36,322 nucleotides of DNA from positions 1-36,322 of the forward strand of contig NZ_JNXT01000073.1 of assembly GCF_000716675.1 (NCBI RefSeq). Direction: 5' to 3'. Made by a program: the position numbers and the translations under genes. The stretch comes from Streptomyces alboflavus (GTDB lineage: Bacteria > Actinomycetota > Actinomycetes > Streptomycetales > Streptomycetaceae). Each line of letters begins with the position of its first letter. Within the stretch, counting starts at the first letter, position 1. This document shows, one piece after another, positions 15,353-23,735 of the stretch. Below the pieces are notes generated by a model. It was not told the origin of the DNA and did not search any database. It saw only the letters and a program-made list of their open reading frames with translations.

Positions 15353-16528
15353 CGCGCGGACCAGGTCCGCGGTCAGTTCCGGGCGGTCGACGCGCTCGAT
15401 CCGTACGGAGTCACAGTCCACCCAGCGCGCCGCCTCCAGGAGCGCCTGCGCCACCCCGGGCACCGCCTTCGGCCCGTCCAGGGACACCTGCTTGGCCACC
15501 AGTGTCGAGGCCTCGCGCGCGGGGTCCACCCGGCCGACCAGACGGCCGCCCGCGAGGACCGGCATCGCGAAGTAGCCGTACACCCGCTTCGGCTTGGGGA
15601 CGTAGGCCTCCAGGCGGTGGGTGAAGCCGAAGATCCGCTCCGTGCGCGCACGCTCCCAGATCAGGGAGTCGAACGGCGACAGGAGCGTCGTGCGGTGGCG
15701 CCCGCGCGGGGGTGTGGCCAGCGCCTCCGGGTCCGCCCAGGCGGGCTTGTCCCAGCCCTCGACGGTCACCGGGACCAGGCCCGAGTCCGCCACCACCGCG
15801 TCGAACTCCTCGCCCTTCAGGCGGTGGTAGTCGGCGATGTCCGCGCGCGTACCGACGCCGAGGGAGCGGCCCGCGAGCGCGACCAGGCGGCGCACGCACT
15901 CCCTGTCGTCCAGGTCGTCGTGCAGCAACTCGTCCGGGATCGCGCGCTCCGCGAGGTCGTACACCCGCTTCCAGGAGCGGCGCTCCGTGCACACCACCTC
16001 GCCGTACATCAGCGCGCGCTCCACGGCGATCTTGGAGTCGGACCAGTCCCACCACTCGCCCTTGTTCTTCGCGCCGCCCAACTCCGTCGCCGTCAGCGGG
16101 CCTTCGGCGCGGAGCTGCTTGATGACCTGGTCGTACGCGCCGTCCGGGAGGTCGTGGTGCCAGTGCGGGCGGGAGCGGTAGGCGCGGCGGCGGAAGGCGA
16201 AGTGGGGCCACTCCTCGATGGGGAGGATGCAGGCCGCGTGTGACCAGTACTCGAAGGCGTGCGGTGGCGTCGGGCCCGGCGTGGGTGTCCAGTACGCCGA
16301 CTCGACGTTCTTGCGGCCCACCGCGCCCAGGCGGGCGTACGGGATGAGCTCGTGGGAGCGGGCCAGGACCGAGATCGTGTCCAGCTGGACCGCGCCCAGG
16401 TGACGGAGCACGCCTCGGATGCCCGACCTGCGGTCGGGGGCGCCGAGGAAGCCCTGGGCTCGTAGGGCGATGCGGCGGGCCTCGTCGGCGGAGAGGGTCA
16501 GCTCGGGGCTCGGCATGCTCGTCGTCAT
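15344..16528 (-). CDS. AlkX/YcaQ-like DNA glycosylase (HTH_42 family)
   Basis: A 394-residue protein of the winged-helix HTH_42 superfamily. Its members include AlkZ and AlkX (YcaQ), glycosylases that remove bulky or crosslinked alkylpurines. The diagnostic catalytic motif here is Gln48-Leu49-Asp50 in GAVQLDTISVLARSHEL, that is the QxD type of AlkX, not the QxQ of AlkZ. Other family marks are the aromatic segment AFEYWSHAACILP and a C-terminal beta-rich part with SPFDSLIWERARTERIFGF. It should act in the cytoplasm in repair of interstrand crosslinks, which fits an antibiotic-producing genus. The start at 16528 has no clear ribosome-binding site; an ATG at 16516 is an alternative. Subfamily assignment rests on the motif and overall sequence, read by eye. 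Confidence 0.85.
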   Translation of the reverse strand: MTTSMPSPELTLSADEARRIALRAQGFLGAPDRRSGIRGVLRHLGAVQLDTISVLARSHELIPYARLGAVGRKNVESAYWTPTPGPTPPHAFEYWSHAACILPIEEWPHFAFRRRAYRSRPHWHHDLPDGAYDQVIKQLRAEGPLTATELGGAKNKGEWWDWSDSKIAVERALMYGEVVCTERRSWKRVYDLAERAIPDELLHDDLDDRECVRRLVALAGRSLGVGTRADIADYHRLKGEEFDAVVADSGLVPVTVEGWDKPAWADPEALATPPRGRHRTTLLSPFDSLIWERARTERIFGFTHRLEAYVPKPKRVYGYFAMPVLAGGRLVGRVDPAREASTLVAKQVSLDGPKAVPGVAQALLEAARWVDCDSVRIERVDRPELTADLVRAVS

Positions 16529-16574
16529 GGTCGGAACGATAGGGGGAGGGTCTGACAGTGGGGGTGGATGTCCT

Positions 16575-16719
16575 TCGCGGGGCGCCCCAGTCCCGCCCCT
16601 TCCCGAAACCGGGGCGCTGCGCCCCCTGGGCCCCAGCCTCTCGCCGACGTCCCGTGCGGGTGGGACAGCTCCCGCCGATCGGCCTGCGGCCTCGTCCTCA
16701 AACGCCGGACGGGCTGGAT
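16575..16719. repeat. dispersed Streptomyces intergenic repeat
   Basis: This stretch carries the TTCCCGAAACCGGGGCGCTG element (about 16600-16619) and the CTCAAACGCCGGACGGGCTG element (about 16697-16716). I recognise both as parts of a repeat scattered through intergenic regions of many Streptomyces genomes. It is rich in short inverted repeats (GGGGCGCCCC, GGGGCGCTGCGCCCC) that should fold strongly in RNA. It fills most of the 283-base gap between the AlkX-like and GNAT genes, where I see no gene. Confidence 0.6.
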
Positions 16720-16811
16720 ATATGCCGGGGCGGGCTGGATGGTGCGGGTGAGGCGGGGTGAGTGGGGCGGCTGGTGCGGGTCAGTGTCGGTCGGTGTTTC
16801 GCGGCTTGCCC

Positions 16812-17393
16812 TCAGGGCGTCGGCGGCGGGGCCGGGAGGTACGGCTGGAGGGACGGGAGGCCGATGTCCGAGGGGAGTAGGGCGGCCACCCAGCAGTCGC
16901 GGAGGGTGCCCTTGTTGAGGAGGGCCGCGCGGAGGGTGCCCTCGACGGTGAAGCCCGCCTTCTCGGCCACCGCGCGGGAGCCGCGGTTGCCGACCTCCGC
17001 GCGCCATTCCAGGCGGGTGCAGCCCAGGCGGTCGAACGCCCAGTGGGCCACGGCCTGCACGATCTCGGTCATGTAGCCCTGGCCCCGGTGCTCGCCGGCG
17101 GTCCAGAAGCCGATCTCCCAGGCGCCCGAGCGCGGGTGGTGCAGGCTCGTCGCGGCGAGGAGGGGGCCGCCGCCGCGCGGGCGCACCGCCCAGGTGTACT
17201 CCAGGTCGTACCGCCAGCCGTCCGGGACCATGCGGCCGACGAAGCCCTCGGCGTCCACGCGCGCGTAGGGCGACGGGATCGTCGTCCAGCGCTGGATCTC
17301 GGGATCCTGGCAGGCCGCGTACACCTCGTCGATGTCGTCCGGCGTGAAGGTGCGCAGCAGCAGGCGCTCGGTGGTCAGCGTGACGGGCTCCAT
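16812..17393 (-). CDS. GNAT family N-acetyltransferase (RimJ/RimL-like)
   Basis: A 193-residue GNAT acetyltransferase that would transfer an acetyl group from acetyl-CoA to an amine. It begins with the RimJ/RimL-type VTLTTERLLLRTFTPDD. It has the acetyl-CoA-binding motif A region (EHRGQGYMTEIVQAVAHWAF, with Gln/Arg-x-x-Gly-x-Gly) and ends with a GNRGSRAVAEKAGF segment typical of this subgroup. The substrate cannot be read from the sequence; protein N-termini and small amines or antibiotics are all possible. The ATG at 17393 has no strong ribosome-binding site. It is divergent from secA. Confidence 0.88.
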   Translation of the reverse strand: MEPVTLTTERLLLRTFTPDDIDEVYAACQDPEIQRWTTIPSPYARVDAEGFVGRMVPDGWRYDLEYTWAVRPRGGGPLLAATSLHHPRSGAWEIGFWTAGEHRGQGYMTEIVQAVAHWAFDRLGCTRLEWRAEVGNRGSRAVAEKAGFTVEGTLRAALLNKGTLRDCWVAALLPSDIGLPSLQPYLPAPPPTP

Positions 17394-17614
17394 CGGCTGA
17401 TTCTGCTCGTGGCGGAGCGGAGGACGCCAGCGGTTTGTGGGGGAGGGGGGTCGGTGAGGGAGGATTCGGGGGGTGGGGGCGGCACCTTCGTGGGTGCCCG
17501 GGCGTTGACGTCATGGCAGACCTCCCGGCACGGCCGGGTCCTCGCATACGATGGCCGTTGCCCGACGAGTAAAACCGACCGTGCCAGGCCCGACCGGCAA
17601 GGAGACCAACCCCC
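17394..17614 (+). promoter_or_regulatory. secA upstream region
   Basis: These 221 bases lie between the divergent GNAT and secA starts. They contain TTGACG (17505-17510), a small hairpin CCCGGC-ACG-GCCGGG (17524-17538), and a -10-like TACGAT (17547-17552). The two hexamers are 36 bases apart, too far for one promoter, so which pair is used is unclear. The secA ribosome-binding site AAGGAG lies at 17599-17604, ten bases before GTG. Confidence 0.4.
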
Positions 17615-20467
17615 GTGTCCGTCCTCTCGAAGATCATGCGTGCAGGCGAAGGCAAGATCCTGCGCAAGCTGCACCGCATCGCGGACCAGGTCAACTCCAT
17701 CGAAGAGGACTTCACGGCCCTCTCCGACGCCGAGCTGCGCGCGTTGACCGCGGAGTACAAGGAGCGGTACGCCGACGGCGAAACCCTCGACGACCTCCTG
17801 CCGGAAGCCTTCGCCACGGTCCGCGAGGCCGCCAAGCGCACCCTCGGCCAGCGTCACTACGACGTGCAGATCATGGGCGGCGCGGCCCTGCACATGGGCT
17901 ATGTCGCGGAGATGAAGACCGGTGAGGGCAAGACGCTGGTCGGCACGCTGCCCGCGTATCTGAACGCGCTCTCGGGCAAGGGCGTGCACCTGATCACGGT
18001 CAATGACTACCTGGCCGAGCGCGACTCCGAAATGATGGGCCGCGTCCACAAGTTCCTCGGCCTGAACGTGGGCTGCATCCTGGCGAACATGCCGCCCGCC
18101 GAGCGCCGCGAGATGTACGCCTGCGACATCACGTACGGCACGAACAACGAGTTCGGCTTCGACTACCTCCGCGACAACATGGCGTGGTCGCAGGAAGAGC
18201 TGGTCCAGCGCGGCCACAACTTCGCGATCGTGGACGAGGTCGACTCGATCCTCGTCGACGAGGCGCGTACGCCGCTGATCATCTCCGGCCCCGCCGACCA
18301 GGCCACCAAGTGGTACGGCGACTTCGCCAAGCTGGTGACCCGCCTCACCAAGGGCAAGCCCGGCGAGCCCCTGAAGGGCATCGAGGAGACCGGTGACTAC
18401 GAGGTCGACGAGAAGAAGCGCACCGTCGGCATCCACGAGTCCGGCGTCGCCAAGGTCGAGGACTGGCTGGGCATCGACAACCTCTACGAGTCGGTGAACA
18501 CCCCGCTCGTGGGCTACCTGAACAACGCCATCAAGGCCAAGGAACTCTTCAAGAAGGACAAGGACTACGTCGTCATCGACGGCGAAGTCATGATCGTCGA
18601 TGAGCACACCGGCCGTATCCTCGCCGGCCGCCGCTACAACGAGGGCATGCACCAGGCGATCGAGGCGAAGGAAGGGGTGGACATCAAGGACGAGAACCAG
18701 ACCCTCGCCACGATCACCCTGCAGAACTTCTTCCGCCTCTACAAGCGCCACGACCACGAGGGCAAGGAAGTCCCCGGCCTGTCCGGCATGACCGGTACGG
18801 CCATGACCGAGGCCGCCGAGTTCCACCAGATCTACAAGCTGGGCGTCGTCCCGATCCCGACGAACCGGCCCATGGTCCGCGCCGACCAGTCGGACCTGAT
18901 CTACCGCACCGAGGTCGCGAAGTTCGCCGCCGTCGTCGACGACATCGCCGAGAAGCACGAGAAGGGTCAGCCGATCCTCGTCGGCACCACCTCCGTCGAG
19001 AAGTCGGAGTACCTCTCGCAGCAGCTCTCCAAGCGCGGCGTCCAGCACGAGGTCCTGAACGCCAAGCAGCACGACCGGGAGGCGACGATCGTCGCCCAGG
19101 CCGGCCGCAAGGGCGCCGTCACCGTCGCCACGAACATGGCCGGACGAGGCACCGACATCAAGCTCGGCGGCAACCCCGACGACCTCGCCGAGGCGGAGCT
19201 GCGCCAGCGCGGACTCGACCCCGAGGAGCACATCGAGGAGTGGGCGGCCGCCCTGCCCGCCGCCCTGGAGAAGGCCGAGCGCTCCGTGCAGGCCGAGTTC
19301 GAAGAGGTCAAGGAACTCGGCGGGCTCTACGTCCTCGGCACCGAGCGGCACGAGTCCCGCCGCATCGACAACCAGCTGCGCGGCCGCTCCGGCCGTCAGG
19401 GCGACCCCGGCGAGTCCCGCTTCTACCTCTCCCTCGGCGACGACCTGATGCGCCTGTTCAAGGCCCAGATGGTCGAGCGCGTGATGTCGATGGCCAACGT
19501 CCCCGACGACGTGCCGATCGAGAACAAGATGGTCACCCGCGCCATCGCCTCCGCGCAGTCCCAGGTCGAGCAGCAGAACTTCGAGACCCGCAAGAACGTC
19601 CTCAAGTACGACGAGGTCCTCAACCGCCAGCGCGAGGTCATCTACGGAGAGCGCCGCCGCGTCCTGAAGGGCGAGGACCTGCACGAGCAGATCGTGCACT
19701 TCATGGACGACACCATCGACGCCTACGTCACCGCCGAGGCCGCCGAGGGCTTCGCCGAGGAGTGGGACCTCGACCGGCTGTGGAGCGCCTTCAAGCAGCT
19801 CTACCCGGTGAAGGTCACCATCGAGGAGCTGGAGGACGAGGTCGGCGACCGCGCCGGTCTGACCGCCGAGTTCATCTCCGAGGCCATCAAGGACGACGTC
19901 CACGCGCAGTACGAGGCCCGTGAGGCGCAGCTCGGCTCCGACATCATGCGTGAGCTGGAGCGCCGCGTCGTGCTCTCCGTCCTCGACCGCAAGTGGCGCG
20001 AGCACCTCTACGAGATGGACTACCTCCAGGAGGGCATCGGCCTGCGCGCCATGGCGCAGAAGGACCCCCTGGTCGAGTACCAGCGCGAGGGCTTCGACAT
20101 GTTCAACGCCATGATGGACGGCATCAAGGAGGAGTCCGTCGGCTATCTGTTCAACCTGGAGGTCCAGGTCGAGCAGCAGGTCGAGGAGGTCCCGGTGTCG
20201 GACAGCGCGCCCTCGCTCTCCAAGGACGGCGTCCAGGACGCGGTCCCGGCCGGCGCCCGCCCGGAGATCCGCGCCAAGGGCCTCGACGCCCCCCAGCGCC
20301 CTGACCGCCTGCACTTCCAGGCGCCGAACGCCGAGGGCGGTGTCGACGAGGGCGACTTCGCGACCTCCGACCAGCCGTCCGGCAGCACGACGCCGGCGTC
20401 CGGCGACGGCATGACCCGCGCGGAGCGGCGCAAGGCCCAGAAGGGTGGACGGCGCCGCAAGAAGTAG
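17615..20467 (+). CDS. secA: SecA preprotein translocase ATPase
   Basis: A 950-residue SecA, the ATP-driven motor that pushes unfolded secretory proteins through SecYEG. Nucleotide-binding domain 1 has Walker A MKTGEGKT (100-107) and the DEVD motif (207-210). The preprotein cross-linking region follows, with SGMTGTA and later the second nucleotide-binding fold ([43 protein letters not shown]). The helical scaffold and wing domains complete the core. The C-terminus ends in a basic KKGGRRRKK stretch instead of the Cys/His zinc-binding tail found in some SecAs, as is usual for Streptomyces. GTG 17615 has AAGGAG upstream. A strong terminator follows, so it appears to be transcribed alone. Confidence 0.98.
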   Translation: MSVLSKIMRAGEGKILRKLHRIADQVNSIEEDFTALSDAELRALTAEYKERYADGETLDDLLPEAFATVREAAKRTLGQRHYDVQIMGGAALHMGYVAEMKTGEGKTLVGTLPAYLNALSGKGVHLITVNDYLAERDSEMMGRVHKFLGLNVGCILANMPPAERREMYACDITYGTNNEFGFDYLRDNMAWSQEELVQRGHNFAIVDEVDSILVDEARTPLIISGPADQATKWYGDFAKLVTRLTKGKPGEPLKGIEETGDYEVDEKKRTVGIHESGVAKVEDWLGIDNLYESVNTPLVGYLNNAIKAKELFKKDKDYVVIDGEVMIVDEHTGRILAGRRYNEGMHQAIEAKEGVDIKDENQTLATITLQNFFRLYKRHDHEGKEVPGLSGMTGTAMTEAAEFHQIYKLGVVPIPTNRPMVRADQSDLIYRTEVAKFAAVVDDIAEKHEKGQPILVGTTSVEKSEYLSQQLSKRGVQHEVLNAKQHDREATIVAQAGRKGAVTVATNMAGRGTDIKLGGNPDDLAEAELRQRGLDPEEHIEEWAAALPAALEKAERSVQAEFEEVKELGGLYVLGTERHESRRIDNQLRGRSGRQGDPGESRFYLSLGDDLMRLFKAQMVERVMSMANVPDDVPIENKMVTRAIASAQSQVEQQNFETRKNVLKYDEVLNRQREVIYGERRRVLKGEDLHEQIVHFMDDTIDAYVTAEAAEGFAEEWDLDRLWSAFKQLYPVKVTIEELEDEVGDRAGLTAEFISEAIKDDVHAQYEAREAQLGSDIMRELERRVVLSVLDRKWREHLYEMDYLQEGIGLRAMAQKDPLVEYQREGFDMFNAMMDGIKEESVGYLFNLEVQVEQQVEEVPVSDSAPSLSKDGVQDAVPAGARPEIRAKGLDAPQRPDRLHFQAPNAEGGVDEGDFATSDQPSGSTTPASGDGMTRAERRKAQKGGRRRKK

Positions 20468-20496
20468 CGTCTGCTGCGCAGAAGCAGGGCTTGTGA

Positions 20497-20526
20497 GGGC
20501 CGGGCACCGGATGGTGCCCGGCCCTT
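20497..20526 (+). terminator. secA terminator
   Basis: A perfect 12-bp stem, GGGCCGGGCACC (20497-20508) and GGTGCCCGGCCC (20513-20524), has a GGAT loop and is followed by TT and a short T-rich stretch. It lies 30 bases after the secA stop and 14 bases before the convergent Rv3235-family gene, so it may serve both. Confidence 0.9.
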
Positions 20527-20540
20527 CGTGTTTGCGGCCC

Positions 20541-21263
20541 TCACCCCCGATGCAGCGGCGGCCCCGCCACCTCCACCGCCGTGCAGCGCCAGCGCTGGTC
20601 GTCGCCCCGGTGCAGACGGAACGCGAGGGCGCGTAACGCGGTGCCCGCGCCCACGCGCGCGAAGACCTCGAAGACCCCGGGGCGCACCTCGTAGTGCCCG
20701 ACGCGGTGCACGGCCGGGCGGTGGCCGCCGACCGTGCCCAGGGGGCGGCTCTCGGCCAGGCGGGCCAGGTCGTCGTACGCGGTGTGGGCGATGTGCCGGG
20801 CCACCCAGTGCAGGGGGCGCTGGCCGCTGAGGACCAGCATCAGGCGCTCCGTGAACAGCTCGGTGGGGTGCGGGGGCGGCTGGACCGGCGTGAGCGGGCG
20901 GTGCGGGCGCCGTGGCTCGGGGACGCGGGTGTCGTGGCGGCCGGGCGGACGGGTGCCGGGCGGGCGGCCGCCCGGGGGCCGCGTCGCCGGTGGGCGGGGG
21001 CCGCCGGGGCGGCGGCGGGGCCGCGTCATGACCTTGGGCATGGGGGCGGGCGGTGTGTGCGGCCGAGGGGCCGTCCTGGGGTCGTGGGCGGGGCGGGAGG
21101 CGGTCGTGGGCTCGTGCACGGTGGGGCTCCGTTTCGGGGTGCGGTGCCGGGACGGCCCGGAGGTACCGGGCGGTAACTTGTGCTGGGGATCTTGTACGGC
21201 GGCCGGGGCGGTCGCCGCAACGGTCGCCGAGGGGGCCCGGGCGCCACGGGACGGTTCACTCAT
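20541..21263 (-). CDS. Rv3235 family (DUF6459) protein
   Basis: The C-terminal 110 residues (from LFTERLMLVLSGQRPLHWVARH to CTAVEVAG) match the Rv3235/DUF6459 family, whose members sit next to secA in actinobacteria as here. Its role is unknown; the position suggests a link to secretion, but this is only an inference. The N-terminal part is a Pro/Arg/Thr-rich disordered stretch. The start is uncertain: the open frame reaches 21479, beyond the divergent DUF6912 start, and no candidate has a good ribosome-binding site. I give ATG 21263 (MSEPSRG, 240 residues); ATG 21041 and ATG 21029 would give shorter proteins that keep the conserved domain. Confidence 0.75.
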   Translation of the reverse strand: MSEPSRGARAPSATVAATAPAAVQDPQHKLPPGTSGPSRHRTPKRSPTVHEPTTASRPAHDPRTAPRPHTPPAPMPKVMTRPRRRPGGPRPPATRPPGGRPPGTRPPGRHDTRVPEPRRPHRPLTPVQPPPHPTELFTERLMLVLSGQRPLHWVARHIAHTAYDDLARLAESRPLGTVGGHRPAVHRVGHYEVRPGVFEVFARVGAGTALRALAFRLHRGDDQRWRCTAVEVAGPPLHRG

Positions 21264-21397
21264 CTGGGTGAGCGGGGGTGGTCCGGGGCCTGTGCTCACC
21301 GGGTCTTGGCGGGTGATGACCTGGACCGGGGTGGACGCGGTCGACGGCTCGGGCGGCAGCTCGAAGGGGGACGCCCGCACGTATCCTGGGGGCCCGT

Positions 21398-21425
21398 CCC
21401 GGGAGTCCTGGAGGCCCCTCCCGGG
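21398..21425 (+). promoter_or_regulatory. leader hairpin before the DUF6912 gene
   Basis: CCCGGGAG (21398-21405) and CTCCCGGG (21418-21425) form a perfect 8-bp stem with a 12-base loop, ending 29 bases before the start codon. A -10-like TATCCT lies at about 21382-21387. The hairpin would be in the 5' leader; a regulatory role is not shown. Confidence 0.35.
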
Positions 21426-21454
21426 AGCCTTCGCGACTACGAAAGCGGCCAGCC

Positions 21455-21970
21455 ATGCGCGTGTACGTTCCCCTGACACTGCCCCGTCTCGCGCAGGCGC
21501 ACGAGGCCGGTGAGCTGGGTCCCGGGCCGCTGACCGCGTACGCCGTGACGCCCGCGCTGCGCGAGTGGTACGTCTCGGACGACCTGGAGGAGCTGGAGTA
21601 CGCGGCCCTGAACCGGGCGGCGCTGCACTCGCTGCGGCTGCTCGCCGGGGAGCCGGGGACCGCGCGGCGCCGGGTCGTCCTCGCGGCGGACGTGCCGGAC
21701 GGCGAGGCTGTCGTCGACCCCGACCGCGGGCTCGACCGGGGCGCGCTCGGCGAGGTGCGGATCACGGCCGCGCTGCCGTTGGCCAAGGCGGCCGCGGTGC
21801 ATGTGGACGGCGGGGACGCCGAGGCCGACGTCATCGCTGCGGCGGACGCGCTCGGGGCGGCGGACCAGGGGGACGACGACGCGCAGTTCGTCGTGGACGG
21901 GGCCGAGGACCACGAGCTGCTCTGGTTCGCCACGCAGGAGATCCCGAACCTGGTGCGGCCCGAGGCGTAG
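21455..21970 (+). CDS. DUF6912 family protein
   Basis: A 171-residue acidic, soluble protein that matches the actinobacterial DUF6912 family, with start MRVYVPLTLPRLAQAHEAGE, then LTAYAVTPALREWYVSDDLEELEYAALN. No catalytic motif or signal peptide is visible and the function is unknown. The C-terminal half is rich in Asp/Ala (DGGDAEADVIAAADALG) and ends in WFATQEIPNLV. The first residues at ATG 21455 match the family N-terminus, although no strong ribosome-binding site is present. Its neighbours are the divergent Rv3235-family gene and, after an 11-bp tandem repeat, a HAD hydrolase. Confidence 0.85.
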   Translation: MRVYVPLTLPRLAQAHEAGELGPGPLTAYAVTPALREWYVSDDLEELEYAALNRAALHSLRLLAGEPGTARRRVVLAADVPDGEAVVDPDRGLDRGALGEVRITAALPLAKAAAVHVDGGDAEADVIAAADALGAADQGDDDAQFVVDGAEDHELLWFATQEIPNLVRPEA

Positions 21971-21982
21971 TCCCGGAAGAGT

Positions 21983-22075
21983 CCCCGAGCAGCCCCGGAG
22001 CAGCCCCGGAGTGACGCCGGAGCAGCTCCGGACCGGCCCCGGACCGGCCCCGGAACAGCCCCGGACGCAGCCCCG
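21983..22075. repeat. 11-bp tandem repeat array
   Basis: About eight consecutive units of consensus CCCCGGAnCaG run from 21983 to 22075. The units from 21993 are CCCCGGAGCAG, CCCCGGAGTGA, CGCCGGAGCAG, CTCCGGACCGG, CCCCGGACCGG, CCCCGGAACAG and one 12-base unit. The first copy is one base short. The period is not a multiple of three and no frame through it looks coding. It lies between the DUF6912 gene and the HAD gene. Confidence 0.85.
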
Positions 22076-22142
22076 CGCGTGGCTCCCGGGCGGTCGCGCC
22101 CCAGGTGGGGCCTGGTCCGGTCGGGTTGTCGGTGGGGCCGGG

Positions 22143-22148
22143 TACGGT
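22143..22148 (+). promoter_or_regulatory. -10 element, probably leaderless HAD transcript
   Basis: TACGGT lies seven bases before the ATG at 22156, so transcription would start at or next to the start codon. There is no ribosome-binding site, which supports a leaderless message. No convincing -35 is visible. Confidence 0.45.
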
Positions 22149-22155
22149 CTTGGGC

Positions 22156-22824
22156 ATGGGGAAGCCACAGCGCGGGGCGCACATCATCTGGGACTGGAAC
22201 GGGACCCTTCTGCACGACATCGACGCGGTGATCGGGGCGACGAACGCGTCGTTCCTGGAGATCGGGCTGGAGCCGATCACGCTGGAGCGGTATCGGGATC
22301 TGTACTGCGTGCCGGTGCCGCTGTTCTACGAGCGGCTGATGGGGCGGCTGCCCACCGAGGACGAGTGGCTGGTCATGGACGCGGTGTTCCACAAGCACTA
22401 CGGGGCGCGGGTGGACGCGTGCGGGCTCGCCGAGGGGGCGGCCGAGCTGCTCGCGTCGCGGCAGGCCGAGGGGCGTACGCAGTCGTTGTTGTCGCTCGCT
22501 CCGCACGAGCAGCTGGTGCCGTTGGTGCGGCGGCACGGGATCGCCGAGCGGTTCGTGCGGATCGACGGGCGCACGGACACGTCCCACGCCGGGAAGGCCG
22601 AGCGGATGGTGCGCCACCTCGGGGAGCTGGGGGAGGTCGAGGCCCGGCGGATCGTGGTGATCGGGGACGCGCTGGACGACGCCGTGGCCGCCGCGCACGT
22701 GGGGGCCCAGGCCGTGCTCTACACCGGCGGGTCGCACAGCCGGGTGAGCCTGGAGGCCGCCGGGGTGCCCGTGGTCGACAGCCTGGGGGAGGCCGTGGAG
22801 ACCGCGGAGCGGCTGGTCGCCTGA
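22156..22824 (+). CDS. HAD-family hydrolase
   Basis: A 222-residue haloacid dehalogenase-type phosphatase resembling phosphoglycolate-phosphatase-like members. Motif I is DWNGTLL (nucleophile Asp13). The second aspartate of the usual DxDGT is Asn15 here; this DxN form occurs in a recognised subset of HAD proteins but should weaken or change acid catalysis. Motif II is probably the SLLSLAP region, motif III the lysine in HAGKAERM, and motif IV GDALDDAVAA. A helical cap domain lies at about 25-95. The substrate cannot be predicted. ATG 22156 fits both the family start and the -10 element seven bases upstream; an in-frame start at 22105 lies in low-complexity sequence. Confidence 0.88.
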   Translation: MGKPQRGAHIIWDWNGTLLHDIDAVIGATNASFLEIGLEPITLERYRDLYCVPVPLFYERLMGRLPTEDEWLVMDAVFHKHYGARVDACGLAEGAAELLASRQAEGRTQSLLSLAPHEQLVPLVRRHGIAERFVRIDGRTDTSHAGKAERMVRHLGELGEVEARRIVVIGDALDDAVAAAHVGAQAVLYTGGSHSRVSLEAAGVPVVDSLGEAVETAERLVA

Positions 22825-22897
22825 GCGCGGGGCCTGCCGGACCGACCGCCCCCAGCGGGAACCGGCCGCCCCCAGCGGGCACCGCGGCGCGGAAGAG

Positions 22898-23464
22898 CTA
22901 CGTCACCGGCGCCTTCGCCCGCAGCACCGTCAGGAATTCCCGCATCCAGCGGGAGTGGTCCGGCCAGGCCCGGGCAGAGACCAGGGTGCCGTCGACCACC
23001 GCTTCCGCGTCCTGGAAGGTGGCGCCCGCCGACTGCATGTCGATTTCAAGGGCCGGGTAGGCCGTGACGCGGCGGCCCGCGAGGGCGCCGACGGCCGCGG
23101 TGAGCAGGGGGCCGTGGCAGATCTGGGCGACGGGCTTGTCCGCGTCGAAGAAGGACTTGAGGATCTTGCGCAGCTCGGGGTCGCCGCGCAGATACTCGGG
23201 GGCGCGCCCGCCCGGGATGACCAGGGCGACGTACTGACCGGGGTCGACCTCGGCGAAGGCCAGGTCGGAGGGCCAGGTGTAGCCCGGCTTCTCGGTGTAT
23301 GTGTCGAAGCCCGGCTCGAAGTCGTGCACCACGAACTGGAGCTTCTTGCGGGCCGGGGCCGCGATGTGGACGTCGTACCCCTCCTCGCGCAGCCGCTGGT
23401 AGGGATAGAGGACCTCCAGTGACTCCGCCGCGTCACCGGTGATTATCAGGATCTTGGCTGCCAT
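22898..23464 (-). CDS. DJ-1/PfpI family protein
   Basis: A 188-residue protein of the DJ-1/PfpI (class I glutamine-amidotransferase-like) superfamily. It has the start MAAKILIITGDAAESLE with the conserved Glu, LVIPGGRAPEYLRG, and the nucleophile elbow AQICHGPLLTAA (Cys116 followed by His). Members act as proteases, glyoxalases or chaperones in stress, and the exact activity here cannot be told. The ATG at 23464 has GGGAG nine bases upstream. The gene faces the HAD gene convergently. Upstream lies the long regulatory gap before the glutamate dehydrogenase. Confidence 0.92.
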   Translation of the reverse strand: MAAKILIITGDAAESLEVLYPYQRLREEGYDVHIAAPARKKLQFVVHDFEPGFDTYTEKPGYTWPSDLAFAEVDPGQYVALVIPGGRAPEYLRGDPELRKILKSFFDADKPVAQICHGPLLTAAVGALAGRRVTAYPALEIDMQSAGATFQDAEAVVDGTLVSARAWPDHSRWMREFLTVLRAKAPVT

Positions 23465-23583
23465 CGCTGTTCGCTCCCAGGGTCGCTGGTGCCGCCAGGG
23501 TCGGGTCGCGCGCTGTTCGGTCCGTCACGCCCAACGTGCATCGCCCGGCCGCGTTTGCCAAGAGGGCGCCCGGGTCGCGCGGG

Positions 23584-23608
23584 CGGCGGGCCCGGCGCGG
23601 GCCCGCCG
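23584..23608. repeat. strong hairpin in the gap upstream of the DJ-1 gene
   Basis: CGGCGGGCCC (23584-23593) and GGGCCCGCCG (23599-23608) form a perfect 10-bp stem with a 5-base loop. It lies 120 bases upstream of the DJ-1 gene start and does not follow any gene on either strand, so it is not an ordinary terminator. It might insulate the two divergent promoters. Confidence 0.5.
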
Positions 23609-23624
23609 AGCGCCTGTGGCCGGA

Positions 23625-23658
23625 TCTGCACACGATGAGCGTGAGACGACTGTGCAGA
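23625..23658. promoter_or_regulatory. 8-bp inverted repeat, possible operator
   Basis: TCTGCACA (23625-23632) and TGTGCAGA (23651-23658) are a perfect inverted repeat with an 18-base spacer, ending ten bases before the -35 of the promoter at 23668. The position suits a dimeric regulator binding about two and a half turns apart. Confidence 0.4.
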
Positions 23659-23667
23659 CTGTCAAAA

Positions 23668-23696
23668 TTGACGCACTGGTTTTGTACACATACGGC
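23668..23696 (+). promoter_or_regulatory. sigma-70-type promoter in the gap before gdh
   Basis: TTGACG (23668-23673), a 17-base spacer, and TACGGC (23691-23696) match a principal-sigma promoter. The surrounding AT-rich patch stands out in this GC-rich DNA. The transcript would run through the small frameshifted gene toward gdh. Confidence 0.5.
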
Positions 23697-23735
23697 TCAT
23701 GACGACTTCCGGGTCCGGGGCGATAGCCTTGTCCC

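Noticed and set aside
17375..20314. 979-residue open frame antisense to secA
   Set aside because: Shadow of secA with low-complexity Leu/Val/Asp composition and no family resemblance.
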